The notes under the pieces are model-generated. The model did no database searches, was not told the DNA's origin, and saw only the letters and a program-made list of their open reading frames with translations. Positions 35,770-43,300 of a DNA stretch of 64,000 nt are shown here, in pieces (the stretch's first letter is position 1; every line of letters starts with the position of its first letter). Location: positions 1 to 64,000 of the forward strand of contig NZ_JACVZC010000014.1 in NCBI RefSeq assembly GCF_016658545.1, written 5' to 3'. The translations under genes and the position numbers were made by a program. Origin of the DNA: Pseudomonas sp. S37 (GTDB lineage: Bacteria > Pseudomonadota > Gammaproteobacteria > Pseudomonadales > Pseudomonadaceae).

Positions 35770-35973
35770 ATGCACCTGACCAAATACCTGCTGTTGGCCA
35801 CCCTTGCCCTGGGCAGCGCCAGCGTTTACGCCGAGGGCGGTGCGGAGCGCTCGAAGCAGTTCTGGCAAGCCTTCCGCGAAGACCAGCAGCGCCTGCACGG
35901 CGACAAGCAGCAGGCCGTTGTCGAGCGCGAACGCAAGGCGCAAGAGAAGGCCCGCGAGCTGGCAAAGGATTGA
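35770..35973 (+). CDS. Small exported protein, function unknown
   Basis: This 67-residue protein has a signal peptide (MHLTKYLLLATLALGSASVYA, cleavage before EGGAERS). The mature part of about 46 residues is highly charged and probably helical (QQAVVERERKAQEKARELAK). No family is recognised. It has a GAGG site about 9 bases before the ATG and a strong terminator behind it, so it is a genuine separate transcript. Being near czcRS does not by itself link it to metals. Confidence 0.72.
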   Translation: MHLTKYLLLATLALGSASVYAEGGAERSKQFWQAFREDQQRLHGDKQQAVVERERKAQEKARELAKD

Positions 35974-36020
35974 GGTAACAGCACCTGCGCCGCGACAGCT
36001 CCTAGCCGCAGGTGTTTTCA

Positions 36021-36044
36021 GGCGCCCGAACGGGCGCCTTTTTT
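36021..36044 (+). terminator. Intrinsic terminator after the small exported-protein gene
   Basis: GGCGCCCG (36021-36028), AA, CGGGCGCC (36031-36038), then six T (36039-36044). The last bases touch the stop codon of convergent cmoB. Confidence 0.93.
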
Positions 36045-36999
36045 ATTTGCGTGCCACCAGTGTGGCGCGGCGTGGGGCGGGCAGGCCTTCGATGGTCTTG
36101 CTGTGGTCATTCGGGTCGAGGAAGTCGCCCAGCGACTGATAGCGCATCCACTCGGTACTGCGCTGCTCTTCGACGCTGGTCACGCTCACATCGACGCAAC
36201 GCACATCGCTGAAGCCGGCACGGCGCAACCAGCGCTCCAGCGCCGGTACCGATGGCAGGAACCAGACGTTGCGCATTTGCGCATAGCGGTCCTCAGGGAC
36301 CAGCACCTGGTTTTCGTCGCCTTCGACCACCAGCGTTTCCAGTACCAGTTCGCCACCCTTTACCAGGCAGTCCTTGAGCGCCAACAAGTGCTCGATGGGC
36401 GAGCGGCGATGGTAGAACACGCCCATGGAAAACACTGTGTCGAAGCCTTCCAGGTTAGCCGGCAGCTCTTCCAGCGCGAACGGCAGGTGCCAGGCGGGGA
36501 GCTCGGGCAGGTACTGCTGTACGGCCTGGAACTGGCAGAAGAACAGCCAGTTGGGGTCGACGCCCACCACCATGTCGGCGCCGGCACCGAGCATGCGCCA
36601 CTGGTAATAACCGTTGCCACAGCCCACATCGAGCACGCGCTTGCCCTTGAGGTCCAGGTGCGGGCTGACCCGTGACCATTTCCAGTCCGAACGCCATTCG
36701 GTGTCCACGTGCACGCCGAACAGCTCGAACGGCCCTTTGCGCCAAGGCGACAGGCCCATCAGCGCCTGGCGCATCTGCGTGCGGGTGGTGTCGTCGCAGT
36801 CGCAGTCCAGGCGCAGCCCGTTTACCAGGTCGATTTCGCTGGGTTGCAGAGTGGGCAGCGCATCGAGTGCGCCACGCCAGCGGTCGAGATCGCCGTGGCC
36901 CTTTTCCAGCTTGGCGTCCAGTTGCGCTTGCAGGCCTTGCGACCAGGAAGCCAAGGGCGTGCCCGCCAAGCGGCGGACGAGGGGGGACAGATCGATCAT
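36043..36999 (-). CDS. cmoB: tRNA U34 carboxymethyltransferase CmoB
   Basis: This 318-residue enzyme uses carboxy-SAM to form 5-carboxymethoxyuridine at tRNA position 34. Motifs are the N-terminal [38 protein letters not shown], and the cofactor loop [20 protein letters not shown]. The start overlaps the cmoA stop by 4 bases. Full length. cmoA and cmoB act in sequence in one pathway. Confidence 0.96.
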   Translation of the reverse strand: MIDLSPLVRRLAGTPLASWSQGLQAQLDAKLEKGHGDLDRWRGALDALPTLQPSEIDLVNGLRLDCDCDDTTRTQMRQALMGLSPWRKGPFELFGVHVDTEWRSDWKWSRVSPHLDLKGKRVLDVGCGNGYYQWRMLGAGADMVVGVDPNWLFFCQFQAVQQYLPELPAWHLPFALEELPANLEGFDTVFSMGVFYHRRSPIEHLLALKDCLVKGGELVLETLVVEGDENQVLVPEDRYAQMRNVWFLPSVPALERWLRRAGFSDVRCVDVSVTSVEEQRSTEWMRYQSLGDFLDPNDHSKTIEGLPAPRRATLVARK

Positions 37000-37739
37000 G
37001 GCAGGGCTATCAACGAGGCGAAGTTAAGGCATTGGAACCAGGGCACCACGTTCGAGAAACCGGCGGCACGCAGGCGCTCCCGATGAGCCTCGAGGGTATC
37101 GGGGCGCATCACGTTTTCAATGGCGCTGCGTTTCTGGGCGATTTCCAGTTCGCTGTAGCCATTGGCCCGCTTGAAGTCCAGGTGCAGGTCATTGAGCAAG
37201 TCCTGCGCGTGCTCATCGGCAAAGCGCAGTTTCTCCGAGAGAATCAGCGCGCCGCCCGGCAGCAGCGCCTGGCGGATACGGCCGAGCAGTTCCAGGCGCT
37301 GGTCGGGGGCGATGAACTGCAGGGTAAAGTTCATCGCCACCACCGAGGCGGGCTCGAAGGGCAGGGCGAGGATATCGGCTTCCAGCACTTGCACCGGCAG
37401 CAGCTCCTGGAACATCGAGTCCTGGGCGGTGAGGTACTGGCGGCAGCGCTCGACCATGGCCGCCGAGTTGTCTACCGCGATCACCCGGCAGCCCTCGCTG
37501 CGCACATGCCGGCGCAGCGACTGGGTGACTGCACCCAACGATGCGCCCAGGTCGTACAGCGCAGTGTTTGGCTGGGCGAAGCGCGCAGCCAGCACGCCAA
37601 GGTTTTCGACAATGGTCGGGTAGCCCGGCACCGAGCGCTTGATCATGTCCGGGAATACACGCACCACGTCCTCGTTGAAGACGAAGTCGGGTACCTGCTC
37701 CAGGGGCTGGGCGAAGAGGCGGTCGGGTTGTTTGCTCAC
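36996..37739 (-). CDS. cmoA: Carboxy-S-adenosyl-L-methionine synthase CmoA
   Basis: This 247-residue enzyme converts SAM and prephenate to carboxy-SAM for CmoB. The methyltransferase fold is marked by [19 protein letters not shown] and [15 protein letters not shown] start at GTG 37739 ([18 protein letters not shown] follows), which gives the usual 247 residues. The frame runs upstream to 37901, but that part does not look like CmoA. Confidence 0.95.
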   Translation of the reverse strand: MSKQPDRLFAQPLEQVPDFVFNEDVVRVFPDMIKRSVPGYPTIVENLGVLAARFAQPNTALYDLGASLGAVTQSLRRHVRSEGCRVIAVDNSAAMVERCRQYLTAQDSMFQELLPVQVLEADILALPFEPASVVAMNFTLQFIAPDQRLELLGRIRQALLPGGALILSEKLRFADEHAQDLLNDLHLDFKRANGYSELEIAQKRSAIENVMRPDTLEAHRERLRAAGFSNVVPWFQCLNFASLIALP

Positions 37740-37911
37740 GGCGGGCTCGATACAGGGTGAAACGGAGGCGCATTTTAGCCAAAGGCCACGCGTCTTGCCA
37801 TGGTAATGCTTCAGGTGGGCTGAGCGGTCAGCCTCGGAATAAGGCGAACTTTCCCACATCGATACATTATCAAAGCGACAGTATGGCGCCCGGCGAAGCA
37901 AGAAACTACAA

Positions 37912-37928
37912 GTGCATGATTGTGCATG
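37912..37928 (+). promoter_or_regulatory. Direct repeat in the toxin operon leader
   Basis: GTGCATG occurs at 37912-37918 and 37922-37928, a 10-bp period and one helical turn apart, 27-43 bases before the ATG of the XaxA-like gene. It could be an operator. No regulator is encoded nearby. Confidence 0.35.
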
Positions 37929-37954
37929 CAGTGGTCAAAATCTTGAGGTGAGAG

Positions 37955-39145
37955 ATGACTGTCGCAACTGACTCGGAAAAATATACCGTAGAAGAAATGG
38001 ACCCGGTGAGCAAAGTGAAACTGCTGCCGGAGCGCTATTTCGAGTTTCTTGAAAGTCGATTGACCAGTGGTCAGCAAGCAGGCAGCTTGTTGACTGCGGA
38101 AAACCTGAAAGCAATAAAACGGTATGCCAATGTGGTGAACCTTTTGCCACGTACATTGGCGCAGGTCGAAAAGGAAGTTGATTACGCAGCCTTGAACCTG
38201 GACGCTTCGCTTGTGTATGAGCTTTACCGCGCGCTGCACAGACACGTCGATGAATGGGACACCCTGGAGCGTAGCGTCAAGCAGTTGGGCCCGGAGATTG
38301 AACTGTTCGCCGAAAGCCTGGTGCAACGGGGCAGCGCCCTGTTGAGCCATCTGGAAAACTGCGATGTGTTTCTGGCGATCCAGCGGAGCAAGGCCGAACA
38401 GGGCGACGACGTTTACCTTACGCCCTTGAGTGAAGACGAGCAGGCGCAGCTGAAGAGTGTGCTGACACCTGGAATTACCGAATTGGTCAGGGAAATCGAA
38501 AATACCCGACGCCGCATTGATGATGTCGATGCGCGCGCCAATTGGTTCAATAGTGAAATAAGGCGCGAGATCAAGCCGCGCTTGGGGCGCTTGCTCAAGC
38601 ATTTCGACGAGAAGGCCTCCAGCAAAGCCATTCTGGAAAAACGCCAGCAACTCGATGAGTGGGATGAAAAGATCGATCAGCTGGCGACTGAGTACGCTGC
38701 CAACGTCGGTTATGCATTTACTGGCCTTTGGTTCGGACCGATAGGCGTGGCGGTGACCGGCGGCATCTTCGGCTCCAAAGCCGAAAGCATTCGTGCAGAA
38801 AAGAATACGCTGATCGAACAACGTGACCAACTGGCGCAAACGGTGGCCAAGCTGATGCCAGCCCTCAGGGACTTCGAGCGGGTTTCGACATTGGTCAGGG
38901 ATTTGCAATTCAGGTGCAAAGACCTGACATCTGCAAGTCGCCGTCTGGCCGACGTCTGGTTATTTCTCGCGTCGTACGCCGGCAACTCGGTGAACGAAGC
39001 TAAAGAGTTGAAAGATATAAACCAACTGGAGGCGTTCGTTCATGACTTTTCGGAAGTCATAAAACCGTGGGCGAGAATTGGAAGTATCTGCCATACGCTG
39101 TCGGAACTGTTTGATGAGCTCGTTGAAGAGTATGAGGATGCCTGA
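37955..39145 (+). CDS. xaxA: XaxA/YaxA-like component of a binary alpha-pore-forming toxin
   Basis: This 396-residue, mostly helical protein resembles XaxA of Xenorhabdus and YaxA of Yersinia, members of the ClyA-type alpha-pore-forming toxins. Long charged helices flank one hydrophobic hairpin at about 250-273 (VGYAFTGLWFGPIGVAVTGG), the likely membrane-active element. The region RRIDDVDARANWFNSEIRRE fits the long coiled coil. There is no signal peptide, as in Xax/Yax proteins. A GAGG site precedes the ATG. The DNA is visibly AT-richer than its neighbours (26 G+C in the 60 bases from 38101). It is followed at once by the XaxB-like gene. The family call is from remembered features, not a search. 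Confidence 0.78.
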   Translation: MTVATDSEKYTVEEMDPVSKVKLLPERYFEFLESRLTSGQQAGSLLTAENLKAIKRYANVVNLLPRTLAQVEKEVDYAALNLDASLVYELYRALHRHVDEWDTLERSVKQLGPEIELFAESLVQRGSALLSHLENCDVFLAIQRSKAEQGDDVYLTPLSEDEQAQLKSVLTPGITELVREIENTRRRIDDVDARANWFNSEIRREIKPRLGRLLKHFDEKASSKAILEKRQQLDEWDEKIDQLATEYAANVGYAFTGLWFGPIGVAVTGGIFGSKAESIRAEKNTLIEQRDQLAQTVAKLMPALRDFERVSTLVRDLQFRCKDLTSASRRLADVWLFLASYAGNSVNEAKELKDINQLEAFVHDFSEVIKPWARIGSICHTLSELFDELVEEYEDA

Positions 39146-39146
39146 C

Positions 39147-40082
39147 ATGGACGTGGTAAATATCAACGCCGCTGTGCCCGACTTTTCACGCATGCAGGAT
39201 GTGCAGGATCAGATATTCAGCCTTGCCGATGCCTGGGGCATGAAAGTGCTCCCGGGGGCGCGTGAGCAACTCGGTGAGTTACGGGCACTGTTACTGACGG
39301 TCGAGCGCTCGTTCAAGGAAAGCCTGATCGGCGCTATCGTGTTGCTGGAGGATCGACAGTTTGTTTCAAGCCAGTCAGGTACGGATGGCCACCAACGACT
39401 TGCAACAGTTCTGAATCGTCTTGGCGAGCTTCATTCGGTATTGGCCAGGCAAAATCAGCGCTTGGAACTCTTCCCGTTGTCTTCCTTGATCGAGGTATTG
39501 CCACAACTGGACAGCCGCATCGACATGCACCGGCAACAAGTTACACAGTTCGAAGCGCGTGTGGCGCAACTGCGCCAAAAACAATCAGACATTGTCGCGG
39601 CGATTGACGTATTGGAAAAACCCTCCGTTGCCAGTGCCTTGAAGGGGCTGATACCGAGCGATGACGAAATTGACCAGATCATGGGTTTGATCACGGACCC
39701 GAAAATCGATGCGAGTGTGCTCAAGGCAGCGACGCAAAAGCTACGCAAAAATGCTGATGTGCTGGAAGGGGTCAAGACGTTCAATGATTTGAGTAACGCC
39801 CGCATCAAGCTGGACACAAGAATCGACGAGGCGCTGCGTGATCAGCGCAATGTTCAGCAAACCTTGAAAGACAGTTTGGATGAACGCGATGCCGTCAAGG
39901 CGCTGGCCGAAGTCGAGCCACTCAAGAATGAGTGGCTGAATGAACTTCGCAAGCTGGAGTTGCAGTGGCAGGCTCAGGCTGCACCGCTAAACCCTAAGAT
40001 GGCTTTGCCGGATGCCGTGGCCGCGCTGCAAGACCTCTGCGAATACTTGCAGGTGGTGCAGATGGCATACGACCGCTGCTGA
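39147..40082 (+). CDS. xaxB: XaxB/YaxB-like component of a binary alpha-pore-forming toxin
   Basis: This 311-residue partner protein consists of long amphipathic helices (about 18-70, 120-155, 200-275) and a central less polar stretch (KPSVASALKGLIPSDDEIDQ, 158-177) of the kind seen in XaxB. In the Xax/Yax systems both subunits assemble on target membranes into a mixed pore that lyses eukaryotic cells. I start at ATG 39147, with GAGG 9 bases upstream. ATG 39138 (adds MPD, overlaps xaxA by 8 bases) is the alternative. No signal peptide. It converges on the protease-inhibitor gene with a 6-base gap. Confidence 0.76.
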   Translation: MDVVNINAAVPDFSRMQDVQDQIFSLADAWGMKVLPGAREQLGELRALLLTVERSFKESLIGAIVLLEDRQFVSSQSGTDGHQRLATVLNRLGELHSVLARQNQRLELFPLSSLIEVLPQLDSRIDMHRQQVTQFEARVAQLRQKQSDIVAAIDVLEKPSVASALKGLIPSDDEIDQIMGLITDPKIDASVLKAATQKLRKNADVLEGVKTFNDLSNARIKLDTRIDEALRDQRNVQQTLKDSLDERDAVKALAEVEPLKNEWLNELRKLELQWQAQAAPLNPKMALPDAVAALQDLCEYLQVVQMAYDRC

Positions 40083-40088
40083 TTGCCC

Positions 40089-40481
40089 TCAACGGACGAT
40101 GACTTTGCACTCAAAGGTCTGTACCGGGGCAACGTCTTTAGCCCAGGGTTGCTGGTAAACCAGCACCAACTGCGATGTACCGACGTTAGTGGCCTGGTAG
40201 CGCCAAGTGGAAACACCGGCGCTACCAACCATTTCCTCTTCTTCGGGGGCGCTGTATACCTCGGGGCCGAGGCTGTTCAGCACGGTTGCGGCAGGGTTTT
40301 CGACATGCCAGCGGTAGCCGGTGGACGGGTTGCTGGGCAAGCTCAGGGTCAGTGGCTGGCCTATTTGCAAGCGAATGGGGCATTCGCTTTCGGCGTCCAG
40401 TGCGACGGGCTGCGTGGGTTGTTGCGCGCAGGCAGAAAGCAGGGCAAAGCTCAGGGGAACGAGCAGACGAGGGGCGGTCAT
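40089..40481 (-). CDS. Chagasin-type (I42) cysteine-protease inhibitor lipoprotein
   Basis: This 130-residue protein has a lipoprotein signal (LLSAC, Cys18). The three inhibitory loops of the chagasin/ICP fold are recognisable: NPSTGY (51-56, for NPTTGY), a GSAGV loop (86-90, for GxGG) and QQPW (110-113, for RPW). Cys34 and Cys125 could form a disulfide. It would inhibit papain-like proteases at the cell surface. It is convergent with the toxin operon and upstream of lon on the same strand. Confidence 0.85.
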   Translation of the reverse strand: MTAPRLLVPLSFALLSACAQQPTQPVALDAESECPIRLQIGQPLTLSLPSNPSTGYRWHVENPAATVLNSLGPEVYSAPEEEEMVGSAGVSTWRYQATNVGTSQLVLVYQQPWAKDVAPVQTFECKVIVR

Positions 40482-40541
40482 GTTGGCTCCGGAGGCTGGC
40501 GATGGCCTGAGGATAACCGATGATCAAGCAGATTTGTGTTG

Positions 40542-40651
40542 CCTGTGCGGGCCTCTTCGCGGGTAAACCCGCTCCCACAGGTACTCCACTGGTTTCAAAT
40601 CCAATGGAGTACCTGTGGGAGCGGGTTTACCCGCGAAGAGGCCCGCACAGG
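40542..40651. repeat. 110-nt near-perfect REP hairpin abutting the lon stop
   Basis: Arms 40542-40592 and 40601-40651 are 51 bases each and complementary with one mismatch around the loop TTTCAAAT. Both contain a full REP unit plus flanking CAGGTACTCCA. It begins on the base after the lon stop codon. Confidence 0.92.
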
Positions 40652-43069
40652 TTAGAAGAGCACTTTCGCCACGTCGGCAAAGCGCTTGGCAAAATGCACT
40701 GTCAGCCCGTCACGCAGGTAGTCCGGCAGTTCTTCGAAGTCACCCCGGTTAGGCTCCGGCAGGATCAGTTCGAAGATCTTCTGCCGGCGTGCCGCAATCA
40801 CCTTTTCACGCACCCCGCCAATCGGCAGCACCTGGCCGGTGAGGGTCAGCTCGCCAGTCATGGCCACGCCTTTTTTCGGTGCCTGGTCGCGGGCCAGTGA
40901 CAGCAAGGCGCTGGCCATGGTGATACCGGCACTCGGGCCGTCCTTGGGCGTGGCACCTTCGGGGACGTGCAGGTGGATGAAAGCCTCGTTGAAGAAGCCC
41001 GGGTCACCGCCAAACTGCTTGAGGTTGGAGCTGACGTAGCTGTAGGCGATTTCCGCCGACTCTTTCATCACATCCCCCAACTTGCCGGTCAGCTTGAAGC
41101 CACGGTTGAGGGTGTGTATGCGAGTCGCCTCGATCGGCAGCGTGGCGCCGCCCATGCTGGTCCAGGCCAGGCCGGTGATCACACCTTTGCCAGCCAGTAC
41201 CTGCTCGCTGCGGAACACGGGCATGCCGAGTGCAGCTTCAAGGTCCTTGGGGCCGATCTTCAGCTTGGCATCGGGATTCTCCAGCAGCTTGACCACCGAC
41301 TTGCGCACCAGTTTGCCCAATTGCTTTTCCAGTTGCCGCACACCGGCCTCGCGGGCGTAACCCTCGATGACCAGGCGCAGGGCGCTGTCGCTGATGCTGA
41401 GGCTGGTCTTGGCCACGCCGGCTTTTTCCAGCTGTTTGGGCCACAGGTGGCGCTTGGCGATGGCCAGTTTTTCTTCGGTGATGTAGCCGGACAGGCGAAT
41501 CACTTCCATACGGTCGAGCAACGGCCCGGGGATCGAGTCCAGGGTGTTGGCAGTACACACGAACAGTACTTTGGACAAGTCCAGGCGCAGGTCGAGGTAA
41601 TGGTCGAGGAAGTCGATGTTCTGTTCCGGGTCGAGGGTTTCCAGCAACGCTGACGCCGGGTCGCCTTGATAGCTCTGGCCCATCTTGTCGATTTCGTCGA
41701 GCATGATCACCGGGTTCATCACTTCGACGTCTTTCAAGGCCTGGACCAGCTTGCCGGGCTGCGCGCCAATGTATGTGCGGCGGTGGCCTTTGATTTCAGC
41801 TTCGTCGCGCATGCCGCCGACGCTGAAACGGTAGAACGGCCGGCCGAGCGACTCGGCGATCGACTTGCCGATACTGGTCTTCCCCACCCCGGGCGGGCCT
41901 ACCAGCAGCACGATCGAGCCGCTGATTTCGCCCTTCCAGGCGCCTACGGCGAGGAATTCGAGGATGCGTTCCTTGATGTCGTCGAGGCCTGCGTGGTACT
42001 GGTCGAGCACCTTGCGCGCATGCTTGAGGTCGAGCTTGTCCTTGCCGTACACGCCCCACGGCAGGGCGGTGGCCCATTCGAGGTAGTTGCGGGTGACGGC
42101 GTATTCCGGCGAGCCGGTTTCGAGGATGGCCAGCTTGCCCATCTCTTCATCGATGCGCTTTTGCGCCTGGGGCGGCAGGGTCTTGCCTTCGAGGCGCTGT
42201 TCGAATTGTTCAAGGTCGGCACTGCGATCGTCCTTGGTCAGGCCCAGCTCCTGCTGGATGACCTTGAGCTGCTCCTTGAGGAAGAACTCGCGCTGGTGTT
42301 CGCCGATCTGCCGGTTGACCTCGGCCGAGATCTCGTTCTGCAGGCGCGCGACCTCTACCTCTTTGCGCAGCATAGGCAGGACCTTTTCCATGCGCTTGAG
42401 CATGGGCACGCAGTCCAGCACCTCCTGCAACTGGTTGCCGGTGGCCGAGGTCAGTGCGGCGGCGAAGTCGGTGAGCGGCGACGGGTCGTTGGGGCTGAAG
42501 CGGTTGAGGTAGTTCTTCAGCTCTTCGCTGTACAGCGGGTTGAGCGGCAGCAGCTCCTTGATCGCGTTGATCAGGGCCATGCCGTAAGCCTTCACCTCGT
42601 CGGTTGGTTCCGCCGGCTGGCGCGGGTACTCGACTTCGACCAGATAGGGCGGGCGGTGGTGCTTGAGCCAGGTGCGGATGCGGACCCGGGTAAGGCCCTG
42701 GGCGACGAACTGCAGCTTGCCGTTTTCACGGCTGGCATGGTGCACCTTGACCAGCGTGCCGTACTGCGGCAGCGCTGCGGTGTCGAAGTGGCGATGGTCT
42801 TCTGGCGGGGTGTCCATGAAGAACAGTGCCAGGCAGTGATCCGGTGACTTGGCCACCAGGTCGAGGGTTTCGGCCCAAGGCTCTTCGTTGACGATGACCG
42901 GCAGTACCTGCGCCGGGAAGAACGGGCGATTGTGGATCGGGATCACGTAGACCTTGTCCGGCAGCTGCTGGCCGGGCAGGGCGAGGGCATGGCCGGGTTC
43001 GGCCTGGGTGGTGTGTTCGACTTCGCTGTGTTCGTCGGGGTGTTCCGGGAAATCCTGCTGGTCGCTCAT
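40652..43069 (-). CDS. lon: Second Lon-family ATP-dependent protease (AsrA-like)
   Basis: This 805-residue protein has the full Lon layout: an N-terminal LON substrate domain, a AAA+ module with Walker A VGPPGVGKTSIGKS and Walker B VIMLDEIDKMG, and a C-terminal protease domain with catalytic S713 (KDGPSAG) and K756 (GGVREKV). The acidic N-terminal tail (DFPEHPDEHSEVEHTTQAEP) and the location away from clpX/hupB suggest it is the extra Lon of pseudomonads (AsrA of P. aeruginosa) rather than the housekeeping copy. Confidence 0.9.
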   Translation of the reverse strand: MSDQQDFPEHPDEHSEVEHTTQAEPGHALALPGQQLPDKVYVIPIHNRPFFPAQVLPVIVNEEPWAETLDLVAKSPDHCLALFFMDTPPEDHRHFDTAALPQYGTLVKVHHASRENGKLQFVAQGLTRVRIRTWLKHHRPPYLVEVEYPRQPAEPTDEVKAYGMALINAIKELLPLNPLYSEELKNYLNRFSPNDPSPLTDFAAALTSATGNQLQEVLDCVPMLKRMEKVLPMLRKEVEVARLQNEISAEVNRQIGEHQREFFLKEQLKVIQQELGLTKDDRSADLEQFEQRLEGKTLPPQAQKRIDEEMGKLAILETGSPEYAVTRNYLEWATALPWGVYGKDKLDLKHARKVLDQYHAGLDDIKERILEFLAVGAWKGEISGSIVLLVGPPGVGKTSIGKSIAESLGRPFYRFSVGGMRDEAEIKGHRRTYIGAQPGKLVQALKDVEVMNPVIMLDEIDKMGQSYQGDPASALLETLDPEQNIDFLDHYLDLRLDLSKVLFVCTANTLDSIPGPLLDRMEVIRLSGYITEEKLAIAKRHLWPKQLEKAGVAKTSLSISDSALRLVIEGYAREAGVRQLEKQLGKLVRKSVVKLLENPDAKLKIGPKDLEAALGMPVFRSEQVLAGKGVITGLAWTSMGGATLPIEATRIHTLNRGFKLTGKLGDVMKESAEIAYSYVSSNLKQFGGDPGFFNEAFIHLHVPEGATPKDGPSAGITMASALLSLARDQAPKKGVAMTGELTLTGQVLPIGGVREKVIAARRQKIFELILPEPNRGDFEELPDYLRDGLTVHFAKRFADVAKVLF

Positions 43070-43157
43070 GGGGCACCTGCGTGAATGACTATGGTGCTTA
43101 GATGGGGCGGGGAGGGATGGGTTTCAATGGTAGACGAAGGCAGCAGAGAGGAGGCGG

Positions 43158-43250
43158 CCTGTTCCGGCCTCTTCGCGGGTAAACCCGCTCCTACAGTTAC
43201 CGCGCTGGCCTTGAGGACGGCGCGGTAACTGTAGGAGCGGTTTTATCGAG
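43158..43250. repeat. REP pair upstream of lon, right unit decayed
   Basis: The left unit (43163-43198) is intact. The right unit lost its stem end (GTAGGAGCGGTTTTATCG). The spacer arms GTTACCGCG and CGCGGTAAC pair perfectly. Confidence 0.82.
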
Positions 43251-43300
43251 GCGTCGAACCGCCGCGAATGCGACAGCACAGTCACTGCCGCACTTGAGGG

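Noticed and set aside
37846..37874. GAACTT...TCAAA resembling an AlgU promoter upstream of the XaxA-like gene
   Set aside because: The spacer is 18 bases. AlgU/RpoE promoters need 16-17, so I do not call it.
36996..37901. Longer CmoA start at 37901
   Set aside because: The added 54 residues do not resemble CmoA. The GTG at 37739 gives the normal 247 residues.
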